The notes: a model not told the origin generated them from the sequence alone. Counted from the first letter of the stretch, positions 1 to 5,485 are shown. The stretch: 6,492 bases of DNA from an uncultured Eggerthellaceae bacterium (GCA_946631805.1 CAMPAJ010000096.1:1-6492); one strand, 5' to 3'. A program made the numbers and translations.

Positions 1-782
1 TATTAGATGACCCAGACCTGTGCTATGCGTCGAAGGTGTTCGACTTCACGCCAGAGCCAGAGTACATGCCCGAATGCGAGACGCTCAAGGGCGGGCCAGG
101 GTACGACCTCAACGCCGTGATGCAGTTCGAGGATTACGACAGGATAATGCCCGATTACTCGCTCTACGGTTGCGATTACGCGATTGGGCGCTTCACTCGC
201 GGATGCCCGAACAGGTGCCCGTGGTGCGTGGTGCCTAAGATGGACGGCAACGAGGTTCGGCACGTGGCGGACTTGCGCGACTTCTGGGACGGCCAGAAGG
301 TCGTGCGGCTTCTGGATGACAACATCATGGCCGATGCCGACGAGTTTTGCCGCGATTGCGAACAGCTCCACGATGCAGGCGTTCACGTGATCTGGGAAGC
401 GTTGGACATTCGCCTGGTGACTGACGAGACGGCACGCGCCCTTGCGAGCGTGAAACAGGCGAAAAGCATCCATTTCGCATGGGACAGCCACGCGCAAGAT
501 GAAGCTGTTCCTAGTGGCATCCAGACGTTGAGCAGGAACGGGGTCAAGCCGTGGCGGCTCATGTTCTACGTGCTTGTTGGTTTCAAGACCAAGCCCGAAT
601 ACGACATGCACCGAATCATGACGCTGCACAAGTTGGGCGCTAACCCGTTCGTGATGCCATTCGATAAGACAGACCCATATCAGCGTCACTTGGCTAGATG
701 GTGCAACAACAAGGCGGTTTTCAAAACAACCAGGTTCGACGATTACGAGCCTTGGGTGAGATACAGAAAGGGGTGCGCATGA
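1..782 (+). CDS. Radical SAM family protein, phage type (5' end outside the window)
   Basis: The reading frame is open from base 3, so the gene starts before the window; the GTG at 36 is internal. About 259 residues are visible. The cluster motif TRGCPNRCPWC has cysteine codons at 204, 216 and 225 (C-x3-C-x2-C), which binds the [4Fe-4S] cluster that cleaves S-adenosylmethionine. Before it is ASKVFDFTPEP and a GGPGYD block; after it LLDDNIM, a WEALDIRL segment, IHFAWD, and near the end RHLARWCNNK. From memory this order matches a radical SAM family common in gut phages and mobile elements, in which a short domain with a PNLALMK-like motif precedes the visible part. The substrate of that family is not known to me, and I infer none. 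The stop overlaps the next start by ATGA at 779-782. Family call is firm; function is open. Confidence 0.9.
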   Translation, partial: LDDPDLCYASKVFDFTPEPEYMPECETLKGGPGYDLNAVMQFEDYDRIMPDYSLYGCDYAIGRFTRGCPNRCPWCVVPKMDGNEVRHVADLRDFWDGQKVVRLLDDNIMADADEFCRDCEQLHDAGVHVIWEALDIRLVTDETARALASVKQAKSIHFAWDSHAQDEAVPSGIQTLSRNGVKPWRLMFYVLVGFKTKPEYDMHRIMTLHKLGANPFVMPFDKTDPYQRHLARWCNNKAVFKTTRFDDYEPWVRYRKGCA

Positions 783-871
783 GATACGCATTAACGGCAA
801 TCCTGGCGGCATCGTTCGGCTTCGCGCTGGCATCGCTGCTGAAGGCAAGCGGGAAGGCGGTGAAGCGATGA
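779..871 (+). CDS. 30-residue single-span membrane peptide
   Basis: The ATG at 779 overlaps the stop of the radical SAM gene (ATGA) and follows a good ribosome site (GAAAGGGG at about 767-774). The product starts MRYALTAILAASFGFALASL and ends LKASGKAVKR. Residues 4-21 are a continuous Ala/Leu/Phe/Gly hydrophobic stretch and the tail carries four basic residues, so a single membrane span with a positive C-terminus is likely, or a small secreted peptide. The stop overlaps the next ATG (868-871). Being bounded by ATGA junctions on both sides, with a ribosome site, is the main reason to call it a gene. No family is recognised. Confidence 0.65.
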   Translation: MRYALTAILAASFGFALASLLKASGKAVKR

Positions 872-1158
872 GTGAGTACGTGTTCCGATACGCTTCAGGC
901 TTCGGCTGCGACATGAGCGCATTGATGGATGGAGGCCGCGAGACCGTCGGAGAATACTTCGCGTCGGACGCGATCGACCACTACGGGACGCTCCACGAGG
1001 AGGTCGTGCGGTGCAGGGATTGCAGGCGCTTCCGCCCGAGGGAGAGTTCGCTGCTCAGTTGCCGCTTCGAGCTTGATAACGGCCTCGTGCAATGGCGCTA
1101 CGCCGAGCCTGACGGTTTTTGTAAATGGAGCGATAAGAAGAAGGAGGTTGGCGAATGA
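868..1158 (+). CDS. Small zinc-binding phage protein (CxxC...C...C)
   Basis: 96 residues. The C-terminal half carries VVRCRDCRRFRP (C49, C52), then C65 and C85 in DGFCKWSDKK. This C-x2-C-x12-C-x19-C arrangement is the layout of small phage and prophage proteins of the form 'VRCxDCxxW...C...FCSWG', presumed to bind one zinc ion. The N-terminal half has no motif I recognise. The start overlaps the preceding stop by ATGA and the upstream ribosome site is weak (GGCGGTGA), so translation probably depends on coupling. The stop overlaps the next ATG (1155-1158). The biochemical role of this family is unknown; zinc binding is inferred from the cysteines. Confidence 0.8.
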   Translation: MSEYVFRYASGFGCDMSALMDGGRETVGEYFASDAIDHYGTLHEEVVRCRDCRRFRPRESSLLSCRFELDNGLVQWRYAEPDGFCKWSDKKKEVGE

Positions 1159-2414
1159 CGTTCTTTGTCACATCACGCGACTTGGCCGACGCTTGCGCCG
1201 AGTTTCATTCCAAGTTGCCGAGCATACACGAATGGGGGCGCGATACCGATAAGCCGCAAAGCGGGATTGACGCTCCCCGATGCGAGCGCGACGAGCAGCC
1301 CGACACGTACCACGATGACTTCTACGATTGCGAAAGCGCCATCGACAAGATAGAGCCGCAGGGCGCGGACGGGAACCTCGACCATATGGAGTCCGACGGG
1401 GACAGCCGCTACAAGCTGGAAGCCGATATTCTCAAATGGCTGCACATGGACAAAGGCGATGTCCATGACGGCTTCGACATTGGGCGGCAATCCTTGCGCG
1501 GTCGCGTATTCGGTTATCTCGACCGCCAAGCGGCGATAACGGCCAACGAAACGAGCCATGACAACCCTTACGTCGGGCTGGTTCGCGGCAAGCAATGGGA
1601 GCGCACCGAGATAAGCGACTACTACTGCGGCAGATGCGGGTGGAAAGTCACAGACCATGACAGCTATTGCTCCGAATGCGGCGGTGCGCTTCATGAAACA
1701 CCGAACAAGCCAGATAGCAAATTCGATGCGCGGAAAACAGCCGAGACGCCAGAAACCGATGCAGCGAAGAGCGATATACGCGACTTCGATGATAACCGCG
1801 AGAAGATTGAAGCGGACGTGAGAAGGTTCTACGAAGAGCACGAATGCGACGCGTTTCTGAGCGTTGACTTTCTCGATGTCGTGTATGGCTGGCTCGACCG
1901 CCAAGCGGCGATAACCGAGCGCGAATGGATTGACACAGAATGCGCGAAATGCGGCGCGATGGAGAACGAGCGCGATAGGGATTTCAAAGAGCTGCAAGCG
2001 AAAGTGGACGAGCTGACCGCAGAGCGCGACAAGCTGCGCGAGAAGGTCAGGCACCAGTCAAGGCAGCTAACCGATACGCAAAACGCGCTAGAGAGCCGCA
2101 ACGAGGAAATCAAGCCGCGATGGAAGCGCGACATCAAGAAGCTGCAAAGCAGAATCGACGCGCTCACAGCCGAGCGCGACGAATGGAGGGCCAGGGCGGC
2201 AGAGGAGGCCGCAAACGCCGAGGGCCACAGGAGAAACGCCAACAACATCGCGAAGGAGTGCGATGCGCGTGCAAGAGCACTCGACATGCAGCTCGAAAAC
2301 ATCCACAACCTAGAACATGAGCGCGACGAGCTGCGACGCCAGGTCTCCGAGCTGAGGGAGCTGAACGACTCGCTGCACGCTCGGATCGAGTCGGCAAGGG
2401 AGGCGCTGTCATGA
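1155..2414 (+). CDS. Zinc-ribbon and coiled-coil protein with a duplicated module
   Basis: 419 residues, starting at an ATG in an ATGA overlap behind a strong GGAGG site. The protein is very acidic at first (residues 30-110). A module running from KLEAD (88) to GYLDRQAAIT (120-129) recurs from KIEAD (217) to GWLDRQAAIT (245-254). Between the copies is a zinc ribbon, C158-x2-C161-x10-C172-x2-C175. A further CAKC is at 263-266. From about 268 to the end the chain is charged heptad-like helix, a probable coiled coil, itself with a repeat (VDELTAERDKLRE near 284, IDALTAERDEWRA near 334). The layout resembles large hypothetical proteins of Coriobacteriia phages; I know no function. Dimerisation through the coil and a zinc-stabilised head are inferences. 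The stop overlaps the next ATG at 2411. Confidence 0.88.
   Translation: MTFFVTSRDLADACAEFHSKLPSIHEWGRDTDKPQSGIDAPRCERDEQPDTYHDDFYDCESAIDKIEPQGADGNLDHMESDGDSRYKLEADILKWLHMDKGDVHDGFDIGRQSLRGRVFGYLDRQAAITANETSHDNPYVGLVRGKQWERTEISDYYCGRCGWKVTDHDSYCSECGGALHETPNKPDSKFDARKTAETPETDAAKSDIRDFDDNREKIEADVRRFYEEHECDAFLSVDFLDVVYGWLDRQAAITEREWIDTECAKCGAMENERDRDFKELQAKVDELTAERDKLREKVRHQSRQLTDTQNALESRNEEIKPRWKRDIKKLQSRIDALTAERDEWRARAAEEAANAEGHRRNANNIAKECDARARALDMQLENIHNLEHERDELRRQVSELRELNDSLHARIESAREALS
1518..1915 (+). repeat. Internal 23-bp direct repeat within the coiled-coil gene
   Basis: Positions 1518-1540 and 1893-1915 are identical over 23 bases and encode the LDRQAAIT core of the duplicated module. 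The copies lie 375 bp apart, in the same codon phase. Flanking bases differ, while the surrounding proteins remain alignable, which suggests an old module duplication with a well-conserved core. The span given covers both copies; the DNA between them is ordinary coding sequence. Confidence 0.85.
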
Positions 2415-2581
2415 CGTGGACCCAGAGGGCGCTGCTGCTCATAGCGAGGACGGCGCTCAGGTGCGAGCGCCACCTCATCAGGCTCGACGCGGACGGCAGG
2501 CTTGGAATGAAGACCGAGAAGGCCGTGGCCCTCGTGGCCGACGAGGAGGTGCGGCTGCGCGGCCTTGCCGATGAGGCATGA
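2411..2581 (+). CDS. 56-residue hypothetical protein
   Basis: Starts MTWTQRALLLIARTALRCER and ends GLADEA. The ATG lies in an ATGA overlap with the preceding stop, behind AGGGAGG with a 7-base spacer, a strong ribosome site. Codon use (CTG, CTC, GCG, GCC, AGG) matches its neighbours. The sequence is rich in Leu, Ala, Arg and Glu and looks helical, with a mildly hydrophobic start (ALLLIA) too short to be a clear membrane span. One cysteine (C18). The stop overlaps the next ATG at 2578. No family recognised; the case for a gene rests on position, ribosome site and codon use. Confidence 0.7.
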   Translation: MTWTQRALLLIARTALRCERHLIRLDADGRLGMKTEKAVALVADEEVRLRGLADEA

Positions 2582-2802
2582 GGCAGCTGTCGTTGTTCGA
2601 GTCGGGGAACCCGACGTGTGAGGACGTGCAGAAGGGGGGCGCGGCATGCGTGCCGCACGCTAAGTGGTCGCGCCCCTGCACGGATTCGTGCATGTGGTAC
2701 GGAAGCAGGTACGAGCGTGGCGGCAGGGAGACGTGCTACCTGTTCGCCGACGAGGTGCGCGACGGGATGTGCCCGAGCACGTCGCACCTGGAGTGGAGAT
2801 AG
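2578..2802 (+). CDS. 74-residue Cys-rich hypothetical protein
   Basis: Begins MRQLSLFESGNPTCEDVQKG and ends STSHLEWR. Six cysteines at residues 14, 24, 34, 38, 53 and 65, including CTDSC (34-38), with aromatic residues around them (KWSRPC, CMWYG, CYLF). This looks like a small metal-binding fold of one or two sites, though I cannot assign a named family. ATGA overlap with the preceding gene and only a weak ribosome site just upstream, so coupled translation is likely. The next gene's ribosome site begins at the stop codon (TAGGAG, 2800-2805), which continues the tight operon packing. Confidence 0.72.
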   Translation: MRQLSLFESGNPTCEDVQKGGAACVPHAKWSRPCTDSCMWYGSRYERGGRETCYLFADEVRDGMCPSTSHLEWR

Positions 2803-2845
2803 GAGCGTAGCGATGCAGAATGAGATGGACGAATTGGAGGGGAGA

Positions 2846-3364
2846 ATGGAATTGAAAGTGAAGCTAACGGACGGGGCGCCGCTCCCGAGGCACGCGAAGC
2901 CTGGTGATGCGGGGATGGACCTCACGTCACGGGAGACGGTCACGCTCGGTCCAGGTGAGACGAGGACGGTCGGGACTGGCGTGGCCGTCGAGATACCAGA
3001 GGGTTACGTCGGGCTTGTCTTCCCGAGGTCTGGGCTCGGTTCGAGGGGCGTCAACCTGTCGAACTGCGTGGGAGTCATCGACTCGGGCTATCGCGGCGAG
3101 ATCAAGGCGCCGCTGCACAACAACCACCACGCTGACGAGCTGCTGGTAAACGAGGAACTCGACATGTACGATCATGCGTACCGCCATACGCGGTTCAAGT
3201 TCAACGGCGAGAAGATGACCGTCGAGAGAGGGGAGAGGGTCGCCCAGCTCGTCGTCGTGCCGTTCGCCACGTGCGAGTGCGTCGAGGTCGACGAGCTGTC
3301 GGAGACCGACCGAGGAGCCGATGGGTTCGGGAGCACGGGCGTTTTCGGCGGGGAGTCACGGTAA
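2846..3364 (+). CDS. dut: dUTP diphosphatase (trimeric dUTPase)
   Basis: 172 residues. Hydrolyses dUTP to dUMP and pyrophosphate, keeping uracil out of DNA and supplying dUMP for dTTP synthesis. All five family motifs are visible: I AGMDL (22-26), II PRSGLGSRG (60-68), III GVIDSGYRGE (76-85, with catalytic-loop Asp79 and base-stacking Tyr82), IV GERVAQLV (129-136), V RGADGFGSTG (156-165). Motif III to IV spans 53 residues, about 25 more than usual; the extra part (about 92-118) is His- and Asp-rich. I chose ATG 2846 because MELKVKL is the normal family N-terminus and GGAGG stands 5 bases before it. An in-frame ATG at 2813 with its own AGGAG would add 11 residues and is a fair alternative. The frame stays open further upstream, but there it overlaps the Cys-rich gene. 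Confidence 0.96.
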   Translation: MELKVKLTDGAPLPRHAKPGDAGMDLTSRETVTLGPGETRTVGTGVAVEIPEGYVGLVFPRSGLGSRGVNLSNCVGVIDSGYRGEIKAPLHNNHHADELLVNEELDMYDHAYRHTRFKFNGEKMTVERGERVAQLVVVPFATCECVEVDELSETDRGADGFGSTGVFGGESR

Positions 3365-3738
3365 TGAATGATGGTCTGAAAACTTGTGGGAAGCCGTCTA
3401 GAGGCAGGTACGGCTCTGGATGTCGGTGCAATGCGTGCAAGTCTGCGAACGACGAGTACGAGTACATGCGCGTCAGGGGGGTGCGGTACATGACGACACC
3501 AGATGAGACGGAGATGGCAAGGCGCAAGGTGCAGGGATGGCGCGACAAGGGATTCGGCCTCCGCAGGATAGCGGCGGTCACTGGCGTACACCGCTCGACG
3601 CTGCGAACCCTTCTTACAGGGAAGCATAGGAACAGCAACGGCCCGACCAAGCGGATGAAGCTCGAATGCTACGAGCAGATCATGGGATGCGGGATACGGA
3701 AGGGAGAGTTGGTCATATGCAATCCCACGAGGTACTGA
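3364..3738 (+). CDS. Zinc-motif plus helix-turn-helix DNA-binding protein
   Basis: 124 residues. The ATG at 3364 shares its A with the dUTPase stop (TAATG) and follows GGGGAG at about 9 bases. N-terminal cysteines C8, C20, C22 and C25 sit in a CGKPSRGRYGSGCRCNACKS block, the 'YxxGCRCxxCxxA' zinc motif seen in many actinophage proteins. Residues 64-87 (FGLRRIAAVTGVHRSTLRTL) read as a helix-turn-helix with the recognition helix at HRSTLRTLL. This pairing of a zinc knuckle and HTH is usual in actinophage hypothetical DNA-binding proteins. A regulatory role is inferred; no target is visible. A longer frame beginning at 3271 runs inside dUTPase and is not preferred. Confidence 0.85.
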   Translation: MNDGLKTCGKPSRGRYGSGCRCNACKSANDEYEYMRVRGVRYMTTPDETEMARRKVQGWRDKGFGLRRIAAVTGVHRSTLRTLLTGKHRNSNGPTKRMKLECYEQIMGCGIRKGELVICNPTRY

Positions 3739-3739
3739 C

Positions 3740-4027
3740 ATGAACGCCGCGACAGTGTTCGAGCGCGCCCAGGACGGGGACGAGCAGTCGATCGACGCCG
3801 CTTTCTGCGCCATCGACATAGCGTCGAGGTTCTACTCGACGAGCGTCGCGGATGCCGTGGCCGAGAGGTGGCTGTGGGGGGCTGGATGGAAGAAGGTCGC
3901 GCACATGCTCGGATGCACCAGGCAGACGGCCCTCGAGCGTTGCGTCGCGCTGTTCGACTGGCTGGATCGGAACGTCGAGTTCGGCGAAGGCGCTGCTCGG
4001 TACGTCGGGGTTGGGAAATGCGAATGA
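3740..4027 (+). CDS. Sigma-region-4-like HTH protein, possible phage regulator
   Basis: 95 residues, starting one base after the preceding stop with a modest ACGAGGT ribosome site. Residues 38-80 (ADAVAERWLWGAGWKKVAHM, then LGCTRQTALERC) have the pattern of sigma-70 region 4 or the ArpU/RinA-like regulators: a 'W..VA..LG' first helix and a 'T..TA..R' recognition helix, followed by VALFDWLD. In many temperate phages such a gene lies at the end of the early region and activates late genes. That role is an inference here because no terminase gene follows. The C-terminus FGEGAARYVGVGKCE carries no motif I know. The stop overlaps a possible 38-residue frame at 4024. Confidence 0.75.
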   Translation: MNAATVFERAQDGDEQSIDAAFCAIDIASRFYSTSVADAVAERWLWGAGWKKVAHMLGCTRQTALERCVALFDWLDRNVEFGEGAARYVGVGKCE

Positions 4028-4140
4028 CGCATTCTGGACTGGAAGGCGGAAGCGGAGCCGCATCGAACTCGCCTCGTCCGTATCGGTGCGGTAGACTGGG
4101 AGAGACGTACCGTGGAACGATGCCAGGAGGGTTCAAATGA
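4024..4140 (+). CDS. Possible 38-residue protein between two ATGA junctions
   Basis: This frame (MTHSGLEGGSGAASNSPRPY, ending MPGGFK) starts in an ATGA overlap with the sigma-like gene and ends in an ATGA overlap with the lipoprotein gene. That is the same junction type as elsewhere in the operon, and it fills the 109-base gap exactly. Against it: Gly/Ser/Arg-rich composition with no hydrophobic core, only GGGA as a ribosome site 9 bases upstream, and no recognised family. It may instead be a leader that carries ribosomes to the lipoprotein start. Low to moderate confidence. Confidence 0.4.
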   Translation: MTHSGLEGGSGAASNSPRPYRCGRLGETYRGTMPGGFK

Positions 4141-4664
4141 GGAAGACTGCGTTCTTCGCGGCTGTCGTGGCCGCTGCGGTTCTGCTGGCTGGCTGCTCTG
4201 CTGGAACGGAGGCGAGCGGCCAGCCGTCTCCCACGGCGCGGGTGGCCGCTGCATCCGACGCCTCGACGGGATCGTGCGACGCGGAAGCGTACAGGCTCGT
4301 GGTCGAGGGCCTGGTGGAATCTCCAGAATACGAGGAGCTCGTGGCGGCGAGCATCGCGTTCTTGGACGACGACCCAACCGAACGGTGCGCGAACGGCGAC
4401 TTCGAGTCGTTGAGGAAAGACGCCGCGAAACTGAGGGAGCTCGCTGGGAAGCTGCCGAAGTACGACGGCGAGAACGTGACCGCCATCATCGCGTACCAGC
4501 ATGCCGAGAGGTTCGCGCAGTCGGTGGCTTTTTCTGCTGACGCCTTCTCTACGGCGAGGACCGTAGATGACGTTGAAGCCGCCATGACGCTCTTCGGCTC
4601 TGGGTACGACGAGATGAGGGAGCTCACGAAAACCGTCATCGAGCTGCGCGATGCGAAAGGGTAG
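4137..4664 (+). CDS. Secreted lipoprotein, last gene of the operon
   Basis: 175 residues behind a near-perfect ribosome site (AGGAGG at 4125-4130, 6-base spacer). The N-terminus is a lipoprotein signal: MRK, a hydrophobic run from residue 5 to 18, and lipobox LAGC with Cys20 as the lipid-modified residue. Residues 21-46 form an Ser/Ala/Thr/Pro linker. The rest is helical and acidic, with C47 and C84 possibly paired. It should be anchored on the outer face of the membrane. Lipoproteins carried by temperate phages often act in superinfection exclusion or other lysogenic conversion, but nothing in the sequence proves that here. It ends at 4664, directly before a large inverted repeat that probably terminates the operon. 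Confidence 0.9.
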   Translation: MRKTAFFAAVVAAAVLLAGCSAGTEASGQPSPTARVAAASDASTGSCDAEAYRLVVEGLVESPEYEELVAASIAFLDDDPTERCANGDFESLRKDAAKLRELAGKLPKYDGENVTAIIAYQHAERFAQSVAFSADAFSTARTVDDVEAAMTLFGSGYDEMRELTKTVIELRDAKG

Positions 4665-4723
4665 GCGAAATCATCGGGGCGCTATTCCACGGCGATCGTG
4701 AAAATCGCCCCGATGCTTTTCGC
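4665..4723 (+). terminator. Large inverted repeat, probable terminator between convergent genes
   Basis: CATCGGGGCG (4672-4681) pairs perfectly with CGCCCCGATG (4706-4715). The stem extends outward, after a small bulge, through GCGAAA (4665-4670) with TTTCGC (4718-4723). The apical part holds CACG-GCGAT-CGTG (4688-4700). A second, mutually exclusive hairpin is possible: GGCGAT (4691-4696) with ATCGCC (4704-4709). The stem begins right after the lipoprotein stop. The T run is short (TTTT, 4717-4720), so termination may be weak. Its place between convergent genes suggests it works both ways. Confidence 0.6.
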
Positions 4724-4872
4724 TTCCAGCAAAATCATCTCGAGGGAAAATCGTTTTGAGGGAAAATCGTTTCGACCGATTTACTCCAGGGCAAATGAAT
4801 CGCGCGGGAAAATCGTTCATGGCAAAATCGCCGCGGCAAAATCACGTCGACGGATTCCTCCAGGGGCGATGT
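4701..4872. repeat. Degenerate direct-repeat array, unit about 15-16 bp headed by AAAATC
   Basis: AAAATC occurs at 4701, 4731, 4747, 4763, 4809, 4824 and 4838, with a decayed copy AAATGAATC at 4792. Steps are 30, 16, 16, 29, 17, 15 and 14 bases, so single or double units of about 15. The best copies agree with AAAATCGTTTCGAGGG. Each is usually preceded by GG or GC. Intervening units of another type end in CCAGC or CCAGGG (4717-4730, 4779-4792, 4854-4867). No constant spacers, so it is not a CRISPR. It fills the space from the operon end to the stop of the - strand regulator. Iteron-like or operator-like use is an inference. Confidence 0.7.
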
Positions 4873-5358
4873 TCATTGCCTCGGGGCCATCGCGGCCAGC
4901 CCCGCGGTCCCCTCGTCGGCCCACTCGAACTCGACATCGTATCCGAGGGTGGTCAGCGCGATCCCAGCGGCCCTGGCCGCGGCGTTCGCCCGCCCGACGG
5001 TCTCGCCGTCGCGCGTTGGGTGGATGCCCCGCCTGTACGCGAGCCTCACCGTTCTGGGCTCGCCGAGCTGGTCCGCCATTTCCTCGACCTCTCGTATGCC
5101 AGCTTCCACGGAATCCATCATGTCGAGGTACGCCGAATCGACGTACGCCCACGCCCTGACGGACGGGGGCATGCCCTTCTTGGGGTTCTCCCATCTTTTA
5201 ACCGTGTCGAGGCGCACGCCGAGGTCCGCCGACAGCTCGGCAAGCTCAATCCCGCACGCCTCGCGGCGGTAGCGGAACTCGGCTGCGCTGCGCGAGTCGC
5301 ACATGGCGCGGTACGAGTCGTATTCGCGTTGGGTCATTGCTTCGAGGTCTATCCTCAT
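4873..5358 (-). CDS. XRE/YdiL-like helix-turn-helix transcriptional regulator
   Basis: 161 residues from ATG 5358, chosen because GGAAG lies 6 bases before it and the protein then starts MRIDLEAMTQREYDSY. An upstream in-frame ATG at 5391 has no good ribosome site. Residues 28-75 form an HTH: RREACGIELAELSADLGVRL then DTVKRWENPKKGMPPSVRAW. The 'DTVKRWE...PP..AW' pattern recalls the YdiL/Aca2-like branch of Cro/C1 regulators. The C-terminal half (VRLAYRRG, VGRANAAARAAGIAL, GYDVEFEW) resembles a domain common in Coriobacteriia regulators. It faces the + operon and has its own promoter, as a phage repressor or an autoregulated accessory regulator would. Which of these it is cannot be told from the sequence. 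No anti-CRISPR partner is recognised. Confidence 0.85.
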   Translation of the reverse strand: MRIDLEAMTQREYDSYRAMCDSRSAAEFRYRREACGIELAELSADLGVRLDTVKRWENPKKGMPPSVRAWAYVDSAYLDMMDSVEAGIREVEEMADQLGEPRTVRLAYRRGIHPTRDGETVGRANAAARAAGIALTTLGYDVEFEWADEGTAGLAAMAPRQ

Positions 5359-5411
5359 AATGGACTTCCTTCCATCGTCTCCGCGGCGCATGCCCGCCGC
5401 TTCCCGTGGAG

Positions 5412-5420
5412 ATTATAGCA
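5412..5420 (-). promoter_or_regulatory. Extended -10 promoter of the HTH regulator
   Basis: On the - strand the sequence is TGCTATAAT, a full TATAAT with the TG dinucleotide of extended -10 promoters. No -35 hexamer stands at the right distance, which extended -10 promoters tolerate. Transcription would start near 5405, giving a leader of about 46 bases before the ATG at 5358. Confidence 0.6.
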
Positions 5421-5485
5421 CCGTCGGCGCTCGCGCGGGCTGAACGCAGCCGCGCCGCCGCGCCGCCCAGCCGAATCGGATGGCC

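Noticed and set aside
3..914. 303-residue open frame on the - strand
   Set aside because: It lies antisense to the radical SAM gene, whose motifs prove the + strand frame. The frame is open only because of GC-rich third positions.
1173..2054. 293-residue open frame on the - strand
   Set aside because: Antisense to the zinc-ribbon/coiled-coil gene; no ribosome site and no recognisable domain.
2618..2812. Upstream extension of the dUTPase frame
   Set aside because: It would overlap most of the Cys-rich gene, has an Arg-rich unlikely sequence, and the family N-terminus fits ATG 2846 or 2813.
4040..4136. Separate promoter for the lipoprotein gene
   Set aside because: TAGACT near 4091 is a poor -10 and has no -35 partner; coupling to the operon explains expression.
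3669..4502. 277-residue open frame on the - strand
   Set aside because: Arg/Pro/Ser-rich translation antisense to three supported + strand genes, typical of a shadow frame.
4701..4872. CRISPR array
   Set aside because: The units are too short and degenerate, the spacing is about 15 bases, and there are no spacers of constant length or cas genes.
4698..5418. Overlapping + strand open frames across the repeat array and regulator
   Set aside because: Mostly antisense to the HTH regulator, without a ribosome site; their N-terminal parts merely read through the AAAATC repeats.
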